This document shows, one piece after another, positions 22,936 to 33,883 of a DNA stretch of 64,000 nucleotides. Below the pieces are notes generated by a model that did not search any database, was not told where the DNA came from, and worked only from the letters and a program-made list of their open reading frames with translations. The stretch covers positions 22,743,624 to 22,807,623 of the forward strand of contig CM054112.1 in assembly GCA_028673005.1 (NCBI GenBank), written 5' to 3'. Within the stretch, counting starts at the first letter, position 1; each line of letters starts with the position of its first letter. This stretch comes from Tanypteryx hageni. Taxonomy: Eukaryota > Arthropoda > Insecta > Odonata > Petaluridae. The position numbers and the translations under genes were made by a program.

Positions 22936-23489
22936 CTTCCAAAAATCATTGAAAACATTTGTACGATCAATGCGAAATCTATATAAAAGCGTTTAACAAC
23001 ATAAAGGAGCAAAATCTAAGGACTAAACGAGCATAAATAAATTTCTAAGGTTTAAAGAACAGTGATTTTTTGTTGTTTTATATTTTTTCCTCCCTCCGAA
23101 TTAGAATTCTCCATTTTCTGTTGAAAATAATAAATATATTGCATGCAACATGATTGTCAGTTTTTTATTACGTAACTGATTGTAGTTGTTCAAGTGGATC
23201 TAATTAGAAGCGTTTCATTGATGATTTTTAGTCTTTTTATTGGTGTCGTAAGTTTATTTCCCATAGTTGTCAATTATTATATTGTACTTTTTATATCAGT
23301 TGAGTGTTGGATGAACAGAATAAACATTATTTGTATGGAAATTTTCTCATATTGATCAAGAGAGAATTTTGATCGAATAATCCATTGATGCGTGCATAAT
23401 TATAGATAACGTAAATGCGACGATGGCTCCAATGAGAAACTTTAACGTAGCAGTAATGCAAATGCAAAAAGAAAAACATTAAAAATTGG
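22936..23489. other. Spacer, no gene recognised
   Basis: AT-rich sequence after the Tc1-like relic. It may contain the element's untranslated right end, but I could not identify a terminal repeat. Confidence 0.45.
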
Positions 23490-24000
23490 GAAAAATAATT
23501 GATCGATATCTACATGAATCCACATCTACACTCCACCCTGAAAGCCATCAGACAGGTGGGAGAAAACGCACCAGACTTGCTATATAACCTTCAACTCGGT
23601 CCTGTTGTGATATCTAAGCATTCTAGAAAAAAAGGACCCTCGATATCGCTACGTCCTACAGTCTATCTCACGTTCTTAATCATTGTTCTTGTGCCTCCCT
23701 ATGTAAGTGGGCGCTTCAGTTATTCCGAATCCATCCTCAGCTAAGATTTCTGATTTCTATTTCTCAAGAAGCTTCCATCTAGTGTTCAGACGACGATCCT
23801 TTAGCGATACCCAATTAATAATGGAGCAACGCTATGCATAGGATCGTAAATATGTTTCGCGACCCTTGCTGCCCTGCGATGCAATTTTTCAAATCGAATA
23901 TGTGGCCTTTTTCATGTGGATCCTACAGGTATAATAGAAGAGTAGTCAACCAGCGGCATAACCAAAGATAGTTAAATAGACTATTTTTAGCTACTGCTAA
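23490..24000 (-). pseudogene. LINE reverse-transcriptase C-terminus and 3' tail
   Basis: The minus strand reads 'PLVDYSSIIPVGST', a stop, then 'RFEKLHRRAARVAKHIYDPM', 'SVAPLLI', a frameshift near 23800, then 'NWVSLKDRRLNTRWKLLEK'. This is the standard post-RT region of jockey/R1-like elements (position of LExVQRRAARFV...LGWxSLxxRR). The following segment (plus-strand CACATCTACACTCCACCCTG at about 23520) resembles a 3' region I believe recurs widely in insect LINEs. No RT core precedes it, so this is a short 5'-truncated copy. Confidence 0.8.
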
Positions 24001-24067
24001 TGCATCAATACCTACGATTGAGAATAATAAAATGAACACTAGTTGTTTGGATTTAGATGTTTTGCGG

Positions 24068-24160
24068 GTTCATCGGTTCATCTGAGTCCATCCGATTCGC
24101 CTCTTCCCTACGCACAATGGGTATCTTAGAGGTGGTGCAATGAATGTCTTTTAGAAACAG
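24068..24160 (+). repeat. Fragment of foldback family F
   Basis: This shares CCTACGCACAATG, GTATCT, AGAGGT and CAATGAAT, in that order, with the reverse complement of 13000-13056 inside the foldback element at 12899-13272. The inverted arms themselves are not present here. Confidence 0.7.
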
Positions 24161-25028
24161 GCGCCTACATTTGGAGCAACTCCCTAATTACCTCTGGCAA
24201 GCAATCCTTAGCAGCGTAATATACCAAAATAAAAGCAATTGAAAATAATTCCCAGGAAACGAACATAAAAAATGCAATTTCAGCTTTGTTTTGCACCTAT
24301 AATGAAGCAGAGGATGAAAGATTTGTTTTTTCTTATATACGAATTATACAGATGGAAATTATGATCTTAAAAAAATCGAGAATCTGATTGAATATGCATA
24401 TTTTAGGTGTATCCAAACCCGAAAAAGTGGCTTTTGCGATTTCGTCTGTAGTCTGTCGTCTGTGCGCAGCTTTAGAGGTGGAATGGTAGAGCAGAATCTA
24501 AGGAAATCTTGGGTTTATATAGAGCATTACGCGAAATAGAAGTCCTGTTTAAATGAACAATACCGCGAGAAAAAGGAGCATAGTTTACTCTGTCCGATTA
24601 TCACAAAATGTCAATTTACTCAATTATTGCTTCAAGAATTTTAATGAAAATTCATGAAATTATAAAATTTCATATCGGAAACAATAAAACGTAGCCTAAA
24701 TTCCTGCAAATTTAACTATATATCGTCGGGTGATAAAATGTTATATTGAATTTTCTGCCCGGCTACCACCAATCTGTTCATACAACAGTGTAACTCCTTA
24801 CGTTATTACATGGAATAGTAGACAGTTAAGACCATTATATTAATAATTTTTTTATTGCGATAATTTAGAACCATGCTTGTTATACTACATCCTTCTTATA
24901 TCATATTTACATTATTACGTCTTTATATTTTTTTGATTCAAATAAATGCTTCTCTGATTTCAAGCTAAAGTTAATTTTTACATTTTATATGATACTTAAG
25001 TTTTGAAAAATGATATGTGTCTATCAAT

Positions 25029-25030
<2 letters not shown>
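24161..25030. other. AT-rich spacer, no gene recognised
   Basis: No recognisable feature apart from a short CGTCTGTAGTCTGTCGTCTG run near 24443-24465, reminiscent of retroposon edges. Confidence 0.45.

Positions 25031-25065
<35 letters not shown>
25031..25065. repeat. (TA)n microsatellite
   Basis: About 17 TA dinucleotides, followed by a degenerate TTTATA tail and then the family E repeat. Confidence 0.95.
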
Positions 25066-25079
<14 letters not shown>

Positions 25080-25345
25080 ACATATTATCATCATGGGTGT
25101 CGGCAGACAGGCCAGTGATTATTATTGGTTAACCTGGATCGCCATATGCTCCTGCTTTCCACAAATCTCAGTATTTCCGTTTCCTATATTTTATCAAAAT
25201 ACATAAACACCTAACTGGGTTGAGTACCAGATAAAATTCACGGGGATGGGCGTATTTTTGTGAAACTATTCCCTGATGCACCTGAAGATGTTGTATCACA
25301 TTGAAACTGTCGAATATACAAAGGGGTCATTTTTATTTGTTCATC
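25080..25345 (+). repeat. Dispersed repeat family E (copy 1), Penelope-type end?
   Basis: The blocks GTGATTATTATTGGTTAA, CATATGCTCCTG and TTTCCACAA recur with few changes at 36000-36075. About 100-150 bases further, both copies have ACCTGAAGATGTT or ACCTGAAGATGTT-like sequence. Here it continues to CACATTGAAACTGTCG, a layout reminiscent of Penelope-like hammerhead ends. The ribozyme core is not intact (CTGAAGATG in place of CTGATGA). Confidence 0.6.
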
Positions 25346-25649
25346 ATGGGTTGAGTACTTTTCAGTAAGTTTTGATTAGATTAGTTGGAGCCATTTATGA
25401 AATTTTATTTCAAATTTTAAATCAAAGAAACAATTCCGACTGACTCCATACGGCTTATATCAATATTAACCAATTATAAAAAGTTTGAATTTTTGTACTA
25501 AATATCTATATTTTTCCAATTCATTGATGCGACTTGTTCACACGATTGTTACTAAAATAACCTGATCAAAAAAGGTAACTGCTGACTGAGAAGACAAGCT
25601 GTCCCTCGAATCTTGGAGAGCGACAGAGAAGACGGGCGATAAAATAATC

Positions 25650-26362
25650 GAAAGATACGAGCCGCGGGTTGCAACAATTCTACGCCATCGCACGTCCGTC
25701 ATCGTCCGGTACACGTTCACGCATCAACAGCGCATCCTCGCGGAGAAATCCGAAACTCCATCTCACTCTCAATTCGCGGCCCGCCTGGAGGCCATGCGCA
25801 GGTGCGGGGTTCGGGTCACTTTTTCGCGATGATTTTTCCGGCGCTTTCAACTCGGCACCGGCCGGGACTCGGCATAATCAGCGTCGCGCGGTGTGAGGAA
25901 GGGTTGTGTGTTTGGGGGAAGGGAGGAAAAATATAAATGGAGAGGGATGGAAAAACAGTAAGGGGCGTGGTGAGGGGAGGAGTTCCACGGTGGGAGGGCT
26001 CTGTTTTTTCCCACCCCTTTTCCTCCACCTCTTTCCACCCCTCTCTCTACACATTTTTTTCCGACCGCCGCAAGTTTAACAGGCCTCCGACCAGTTCCGT
26101 GGTCCGCTACTGGGACGGGGTTCGAAGCCGGTAACCGGCCAGTGGGCGACCCCCTTTCGGCGAAGGCGGTTTCGCGCGCGCTCTCGGTAAAACTGGACAC
26201 CGCGCGCCATCCTCGATTCGAACGCGCAGTCAATTTTCGTCGTCCTGGGCGATCCAAATCGATCCAAAAGCAATGGCGTTTTTTTCTGCAATGAATATCC
26301 GAGTCGCCCCGCCCAGTACGCCCGAGGGCGGGCGAGGAAAAGTTTTTCCTTTGGAAGGTATC

Positions 26363-26397
<35 letters not shown>

Positions 26398-26530
26398 CTA
26401 TTTACATAGCGTAAAAACGATTTGAACAAATTACAATGCGTAATAACAGAGGAGGTCGGTCCTGGATAGTCTGGCGGCGATAGGAGATCTAATTAAAGGC
26501 GTTATAAAAACAGAACGAGACGAAAAGTAA
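25650..26530. promoter_or_regulatory. CG-rich island, candidate promoter region
   Basis: CG dinucleotides are dense (for example around 25655-25880 and 26090-26340) in an otherwise AT-rich neighbourhood. A (GA)n microsatellite lies at 26363-26389 and GA/CT-rich segments surround 25900-26050. Such islands can mark promoters of large developmental genes in animals. No TATA box, exon or conserved peptide could be proven. The open frames on both strands here are Arg/Pro/Ser-rich products of the composition. A tRNA-like GGGGTTCGAAGCC at 26116-26128 is unsupported by other tRNA parts. Confidence 0.35.
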
Positions 26531-29500
26531 ACTGCAGTCGTGCGATACTCTAAAGAAAGAACAATAGGATATTTTTAAAAATAACTATATTTGGGAGGTC
26601 GCGTGCTATTTAAAAGTTATTTCATCTGCACGTGCGCACAAAATTGAAGGCAAATAAGGCAAATTTAACATTTATAAGGCTCATTAACGGCATTGTTGCT
26701 TGCTTTTGTTAGCCGGTTAAAACAAGAGATTAAAGTCTATTAAAATTTTAGACGGAATTAATCACATTAGAGACGCGAGTATGTTAATATGCTGATGATG
26801 ATAAAGTGCCGCAACGATCAGTAAAAAATGAGAACGCAATGCCGTAGGAATTGTTATTGATGGATAGCCTATGGAATGGTATTATAAAAATCCGATTCCT
26901 TGAAAACTTACATAAGATTCAATATAAATTCACGGTTAAATAAATAAATAAATATATGTATATGTAGAAAAATATGGTGTACTTTTGCCATAATATTGTC
27001 AATGCATGTTATCTGATACGTTGGTTTTATCTTTCCCATGATTTATGACTTGGCTGGAGGGAAATAAAAAGAGCGGTTAGTAAATGATTCCAATCCATAA
27101 TTTCGGAAAAGCTAGTAAGCGCAATCAGAATAAATGCAACGGACCTAAAAGGAAAATACATTAAAGGTTTTTCTCACTCACTGAAAGTTTTAGCGATGGG
27201 TTAATTTAAAAAAAACATTGCTAGAGAATGGCCAAAGTAATAAATGAAAAGACATCCATGTAATATTTCATGGAGCGTGGCGGCGAAAGAGAAAACATTG
27301 GAAAATCCAGTATCAAGCAGTTTAGCATGGCGATAGAACTGATCAAAAAGCCAACGCAGAAAAAAAAACGAAATCCTTTCGCAAATCCCAAAGGTCGGTC
27401 GCTATAATTATCCTTCATGAATAACTGCAGAAGAAACGGCGACAGCTGTAGCCGTAATCCAGTCGTCATTTGTTAAAACCGATCTCCGCGAAGGCTTTAT
27501 TACCTCTGTTATGGACTTGGGGACAAGTGCACCATAAGACTGATTTATTTCGATAGTTCTAATTTAACCATTTTTTCGTTGAAATTTATGTCTGCGACCT
27601 AATGCTGTGCCTGAAAAACAAATACAATTTTTATTTTAAACTAAATAAAATGATAGGTATATCGAATTCATTTACTGTGTCTATGTTGTGTTTCTGCCCC
27701 AGAAATACAGAGAGAGAAAGTTATTAACTCCGCACCCATTAATTATCGATACTTATATGATGACAGTTTTAACATAATAATTAGGGTTTGCTAACAACAA
27801 AACGAGGACAACAAGATCTTAAATATGGCGTGTATTTCACTGGAGGAGCTATGTTGATGAATGTAGATGAGCGCAAATAAAATCAATGTTATTTTGACAT
27901 GAACCTCGAAGAATAAGAAATTTTACCGAAATTTAAAAAATTAACATAATGGAATACATTTTGGATGCAATATTTGAAAAATAATACGGTAAGAAACAGA
28001 TGAGTAAATATAATATATACTGGCATTTCATTCGTTCATAAAAATTTAAAAAATACGCAACTAAATGCTATTAACTTTACTAATTCGAAAATTATTTTGC
28101 AAATGATAAACCAACATATTCATGCCAGAGATGTACGATGAATATTTTTTATTTATTTGATGACATAAAGCATCAATTGATGAATTCTATGCGTGAGCTG
28201 AACGGAAGTGAACAGGAAACGCATTTCATTGAAAATTATAATATTAGTAGTGGAATGAAAGAGAATGTCACTAATAACGAACGCTTTTATGATGTTTTCA
28301 TAGAATATTATGCAAAATACAAATTTGCATATTTTTCAAACTTGCGAATAATCAATTGATTATATAAAACGTCCTAATTAAAAAAATACTTTGTGCGCAT
28401 GATCGCATACTTCACTGGGCTAATTCGAAGGAGAATATGTATTCCTAGATATTACATCATTTTTCAATTAGATATGCACATGCAGAAGGACTTGATTTGA
28501 ATGATTCTAACTTTTCTATTAAATAAGGCGAGGAGATTCTTGGATAGACATTTAACGCAATCTCACAAACAGAAAAAAGAAAAGAAAATATGAACCATGA
28601 GCTCTACAGCAAACATAGGAAACGTACATGACAACGGCAAAAGGATAGTATAGTTTATCTGCATGATCTGAGAGTTTTACTAATGTAAGATAGTACATGT
28701 GAAACAGGATGTTTTCTTAAATGTTGATTTTCACTGATAAAAACCTATTCCTTTGCTTCTTTTATAAAATCCACGAATGCACCAGAAATACACAATGATG
28801 CAAATCAGGAATAAAAGTGGCATTATAAAATATATCCGATAACCTCACATAATATTGGCACTGCATTATAAAAGAAATTAGCTGCGTATTGTGAAACGCG
28901 AATTTTGTCGTGCGCCGACGCCGCATTGTTAATTGTTGAATTTTGTTTCGTGAAAGTGCTTCGATAAATCTGCATAACATTCACTTATATTTTTATCATT
29001 ATATGTTCATGTGGAAATTATCCGTTTTATCTTAACATGTCTCATGAGTAACTTATGACTCATTTGTTTAGACATCAATTTTATTCTCATGAAAAACTTG
29101 GGTAAGTGCAGTTTATTTTGAGACTCGATTAAAAGAATAGGAAGTTTCTGCGCATGTCCACATCTCTTTGGTTAACTGAAGCCTGAAATGAAATAAAATG
29201 GCCGCTGTACACGAGGTAGCTGATTGGACCCAGAAGTAAAAAATAACGGGCACTCATAATGCAGACCGTTATCAATTAACAGTTGAGAATGGGCCGCGTA
29301 ATATATATGAAATAAATTACCGCCTCTTTTCATCTCAGCTTAATAATTTCAATTAGTTAATATATAATTATTCCTACTGGTTTTTACAGTAAAAAATAGA
29401 AATAATTATGACAAAGGTCCAATTTTATTTTATTCGAATATTCTCTCCTCCAAATATTTAAATCTACTTTGTAAATCATGTACGATAGTAAGATATATCT

Positions 29501-30307
29501 ATAATAATATCACATTCTTAGAAGGAATAAATTGGATTGTTTTACATATATGTTTACTGAAAAAAAAACCTAAAGTAATCCGACTTTATTTTAATAATTC
29601 ATTTATGAAAGTGGAACATACACATTACTGTTAATATATGTGGTGTTTTCAAGAATAAATGACGGAATTTTCAAGAAATCCACCCAAGTTGTGTAAAACA
29701 AGCGAAACAACCAGCCGCTGAGACAGTTGACAGTCGACAGTTTATCGGAACAAAATATTTCGACAGAGTATACATTCTAATAACATTTTCTACCTAGAAA
29801 TTCTGCAAGTTAACTTGTTCAAGTTCTACAGCAGATAAGAATTTATTGCCTTCATATCTCCCTTATCCTGTGTTACAAATAAACATCATTTTTTAGTAAC
29901 TCTTAATTATGAGTAAACGTCTCGTCCGATTTCGAGGTTATGTGACATTTAATCAATTAAACAAAATGTTTTTGGAAAGCTTGTTATCAATTAAATATAA
30001 ATTCTTGGAATATTTTTGTGTGCCATTTATTTTTCCAAAGAAATTTGATGAACCAATTAAAGAGGCTATGGAATCTTAACAAACGCATAAGCTAGTTCTA
30101 TGGAAAATCGACCACTATCGTCTTATGGTAAGAACCGTTTCAGTTGACACAGACAACATCCTCATACTAACACATGAAAGGTTCACATATTGGAACGTTT
30201 TTCTATGTACCTAAGAATGTGGACTCATAAGGTTAATGGCAGCCGTATATCTTTTTGTTTATTAGTGATGAACATTTTCTTAAATACATCAAAATATTTT
30301 TGTGTGG
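26531..30307. other. AT-rich DNA, no gene recognised
   Basis: I see no conserved coding sequence, terminal repeat or RNA. Open frames on the minus strand at 27221-27469 and 28762-28980, and on the plus strand at 28138-28359, are unrecognised and have no supporting splice or promoter signals. Confidence 0.55.
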
Positions 30308-30376
30308 GATCGCACTCCAGGCCAAGTCTCGCCCAAGCCCTTCGAGTGCCAGATTTAACCAACCAGCAGCGTTGAA
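30308..30376 (-). repeat. Short dispersed repeat, possibly tRNA-derived (copy 1)
   Basis: The minus strand reads GTTGGTTAAA at one edge and GTGCGATCCCA at the other. The same edges at a similar distance occur at 45408-45466 on the minus strand. GCGATCCCA resembles the T-arm of a tRNA. The middle is poorly conserved, so support is limited. Confidence 0.35.
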
Positions 30377-30655
30377 ACGGAAAAACATTACATACATGTT
30401 CGAAAAACTTTAACAAGAAAAAAATCACCATGACATGGTAATGTCAATACATTTCTGTAAATGTTGTTGTGGATTCAAAACAAGAATCTCATACCACCAA
30501 TAAAAGAGCGGGACGACGGCCAAATGTCACCGCGATCCACTTTCTTTAATTAAGATATAAATGTCTCATTGCCTTAAGATGTTTATTAAAAATCACATTC
30601 CACGCGCAGCGCGCATTAAAGAAAACCTCAATGACATTCTCTCTCTTATTTTGCA

Positions 30656-31430
30656 GCGGCGCAAGCGGAGGGTGTATCGAAGCGGGAAGGGGCAGAGAGA
30701 GGGCAGCGGAGGACGAAATTAGGAGGGGGTAAATAAAAGGACGGGGAGGAGGGGTGTGAGGAGGGGGAGAAGGCGGAGGGAGATAAGGGATGGGGAAGAA
30801 GGACCGGATAGGGATGTACGCTAAGACACCTTCACCTCACCTGCCCGCCGCCGGTCAGCCGATGTGGGGGCGGGAGATGTCTGGGGGCGCGGGCCGCCGC
30901 CGCCGCTCTCTCTCTCTCAGACTGCCGTCGTCGGGGTCTCGGAGCGGGAACAATGGCTGACGTAATGATATCGAAGACTGAGCATCGCCGCCCGCGCCGT
31001 GGAGCCCGGGTCGCCCAGATGGCGCGGCGGGCGCGGGGGCGGGAAGGAAGGGGTCGAAGAGCGAGAGAGAGAGATAGATAGAGAGAGGGAGGGAGAGAGT
31101 AAGGGGTGGGGAGAGTAGAGAAGGAAGAGAGTACTACTACATGCCTGCCTCTGACCATCCGCCATCTCTCTCTCACTGCTTCATCGGGTGAGCGGAAAAA
31201 GAACATCTTTCTTCGTACTCTCTCCTCCTTGGCTCATTTCGGCCGAAAAAAATCTCTCCCAATCAAGCTTTCTTATTAATTTCGGTCGGCGGAAGCGTGA
31301 TCCTTTTCACGTTTCTTTTGTTTCGTCCCATTTTATTTTTCCCGGAGGCCCCGCAAATGTCGCTCCGATCTTGATTCAGTGGATTGCACGGATCGGAACC
31401 CTATGATTAAATTTTTGTTTTCTTTTTTTG
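30656..31430 (+). promoter_or_regulatory. CG-rich island with splice-like signals, candidate exon/promoter
   Basis: The block begins immediately after a good acceptor-like sequence (CTCTCTTATTTTGCAG ending at 30655). A second pyrimidine tract ends in CAG at 30920. An ATG in good context (GGGAACAATGG at 30953) opens a 43-codon Arg-rich frame beginning 'MADVMISKTEHRRPRRG' and closing at a TAG near 31082. GA-rich simple sequence follows (31065-31100). The density of CG is high between 30820 and 31060. These are signals only: no domain is encoded and no second exon can be linked. Confidence 0.3.
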
Positions 31431-32025
31431 CGATCGGGTGTGTATATTTTTTTAATCTTTCTGTTTTGCTCTCTTTCCGTAACTTCAACCCAAAGCATGC
31501 CCATATGTTACTGCTTTGTTAATAAGGCGTAATTTTCGCAAGCTGAGGAATAAAGATGGTTAATCAGATTCTTTTTTCTCTTTAACTACATATATTTTCT
31601 TCACAGATTCAAGACCTCGTTGCATGTCCTTATGTAACTAAATTGAAAATATTGTGTGAAATGTTAGCATGGTTGTCAGTATATGTGTAACGCTCATTTT
31701 AAAATGACATGTATGATCGTTTTCCTTCTAGATATTTTATTTCTTATTTAAACTTTAATTTAAATTAATTATTAAAAGATATTTTTCACGTCAAGCCACT
31801 GAATTTAAAATATATGACTCAGTTCAGAGTTTAAAGAGTGGTTCCTAATATATATTATTTTCTTCTGAGATTACCGAAAACTTGCACAGAGATCTCATTC
31901 AATATTTCAAGTAGATTGAAAGGTAAATATCTACTTCACATCTTGTGTTATATTTGATTTTATTTTATCGTGGAAAAGAATATTTCCTACGCATGACTAA
32001 TTCCCTCCAAGAGAACAATTCTGCC
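31431..32025. other. AT-rich spacer, no gene recognised
   Basis: Nothing recognisable between the two CG-rich islands. Confidence 0.5.
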
Positions 32026-32092
32026 TGCGTCAGTCGGAGTTCGAGAGGGATTGCTTTGCACGCGAGGGGTCACCGGTTCGAAGTCAGCCGCA
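32026..32092 (+). tRNA. Degenerate tRNA-Ala(UGC)-like relic
   Basis: TGCGTCAGTCGG matches an A box at 10 of 12 positions. It is followed by TTGCTTTGCACGCGA, an alanine-type anticodon arm with TGC in the loop, and GGTTCGAAGTC, a B box with one mismatch. The spacing is right for a tRNA. The acceptor stem does not pair (TTCTGCC against CGCACGC) and the T stem is imperfect, so this is a pseudogene or SINE head rather than a working tRNA. Confidence 0.45.
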
Positions 32093-32600
32093 CGCACGTC
32101 GATCCCTCCTCGCTGCCGCCCATGATTAACGGCCCGAAAGACGTCCCAGGGTGGCACCGGGGTATTTTTTTTAAAGACCGGCGAACAAACCGATCGATCG
32201 GAAGGAAACGGAGAAGTTGTTTTTTAAAACAAAGAGGCTGCAAACGCAGAAAGAGCTCAAGAAAGAGAATTGCGCAGATAGCGAAAAAGAACGAGGGAGA
32301 GGTATAGCGATAGATGAGTTTATTGCCTGAAGAAGCGGTTGAGTGGAAAGAGAAAAATTTGGAGGAGAGGAGAGGAGTTAGGGAGTTGAGGAGGGGAGGG
32401 AAGTGGGGAGAGTGAGATGGGTGGAGCAAGATATGAGAGGGAGGCGGTAGGTGAGTGATACAGGGACGGGGAGGAGTTTTAAATCTGCCACAGAGGGGGA
32501 GAGAAAGAAGGGAGGGAGAAGAGGAGGATGGGGAGATAGAGATAGGTTCGTACAGGAAGAGAACTGGAAATGAGCAAGGGTATGTGGACTGGTGGTATAC
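32093..32600. other. CG- and GA-rich segment
   Basis: CG-rich to about 32215, then purine-rich on the plus strand (about 32330-32545, GGAGGGGAGG-type). Long minus-strand frames across it encode Ser/Pro/Leu low-complexity sequence and are not credible genes. Confidence 0.5.
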
Positions 32601-33645
32601 ATTTCCGCTTCGCCATGTACAAGCTTCCATGAAGCGATATCAATGCTATAATCGGACAAAAAATATAGGAATGTCCGCAGTACGTTAAAAGAGAGCCTAT
32701 ATAGTCCTGAATTTTAAACATTAATTTTTTCTTAACCAGTTTAAATTATCCGCTCTGCTGTCTTTAAAACTTGAGGCCCTATTGCACTCTGAAATAAAGT
32801 TTTCATCTTAGCGAATTTTTCTGCCATAGTTGATCGAAGAAAAACTTTTACTTTTTTATACAGACAAATTTCGTATTGTAGTCCTAGGCTTATAATAATG
32901 GAGAGTTTTTTTATAAAATGACCAGCCACAGGCCAAAAATAGCATATATAATAACAAAATGAAGCACTGTCAATTTTTTGGCTTGAATTAAATATTAACA
33001 TTGTTACGCTTTCGTTAATAAAAAGAAAATTAATGATTTTACCTTATAGGTAAATTAAATCGACAAAATACATGTTAATTTTCAATGTTCATGTACGTAT
33101 AGGGTGATAAAACCTGATACACGCTTTGGTTAACAGTCGTGATATTAGATTCTATATAAGAAATGTTCTTTTGCGTATCTGGCTTTTCCAAACCTTTTAA
33201 GACTACTGGAGAGAGAGTTTTCAATTCTTGCTTCATCATGGTAAGTTTTCACTTTCATGGCTCTGAATCTTCAAATATAACTGTAAATGTACTAATGTAC
33301 TGGGAATACACCAGTTGACCCGCATAAGGTGAAATTTTCAGTGTTGACGGTAGCTCAAGTTGCACTCCGTGATAATGCGAGTGCATTATCAGTTTCTTTT
33401 TGATGGTTCACAATTTTACCGCTTTTTCTAAGAAAATCGCTCGTGCATTCGGTTTGCCTGTCCGTCCGTCTGTCGGTTCGGTCAATGTGTGTGAGATTCT
33501 GAACCTTGAGAAGCCAAATTTTTAGGATAGACTGATCTACATGAGGGCCAAACATGACGAAAATGGCAGATATAGGATCCGTTACTTGGGACTAATCGGT
33601 GTTTTTCCAGCACCTTCGTATCATTTATACCTCACAAGAAAAGCA
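32601..33645. other. Spacer with a retroposon-like edge
   Basis: Mostly AT-rich with no gene. At about 33450-33560 the plus strand carries TTTGCCTGTCCGTCCGTCTG then CGGTCAATGTGTGTGAGATT. This looks like the edge of a retroposon read on the minus strand (CAGACGGACGGACAG). No second copy lies in the window. Confidence 0.4.
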
Positions 33646-33646
33646 T

Positions 33647-33883
33647 GATATCGGGGTTCCATGCCGTTTCCCTTAAAGCACTTCACCCACGGGACGTTTC
33701 ACCCACAGACACTTCTTTAACGGGTCATTTCATCCATATTACTCTTCACCCACGGGACGTTTCACCCACGAGAAGTTTCATCCAAAGACCTTTCACCCAT
33801 AGGTTTTTCGCCCACAACCCAGTTCACCCACATAAGGTTTCACCCATAATTGTTTCGCCAACTGTTCCGTTCACCCAAAGACT
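33647..33883 (+). repeat. TTCACCCA-type degenerate array (copy 2)
   Basis: From 33682 there are about thirteen units of 13-17 bases. Each begins with TTCACCCA or a one- or two-base variant (TTCATCCA, TTCGCCCA), and each has a different 7-9-base interior. The array is preceded by GATATCGGGG at 33647, which matches the flank of copy 3. The interiors occur in the same order as in copy 3 (for example GGGACGT/GGGAAGT, CAGACACT, GGGTCAT, CGAGAA, AAGA, TAGGTTT, CAA...GG), so the internal order predates dispersal. An open frame through the array is a by-product of its low stop-codon content. Confidence 0.88.

Noticed and set aside
26110..26130. tRNA B-box-like GGGGTTCGAAGCC
   Set aside because: No A box, anticodon arm or acceptor pairing could be found around it.
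30832..31206. 124-codon minus-strand frame in the CG-rich island
   Set aside because: Leu/Ser then Arg/Ala-rich product of simple sequence; no motif and the opposite strand is open too.
32070..32630. 186-codon minus-strand frame
   Set aside because: It runs opposite a purine tract and a tRNA-like relic. The product is Ser/Pro/Leu-rich with no domain.
33682..33883. CRISPR-like repeat/spacer layout
   Set aside because: The constant part is only 8 bases, the interiors are 7-9 bases and shared in order with another copy, and the DNA is eukaryotic. This is a degenerate minisatellite, not a CRISPR array.
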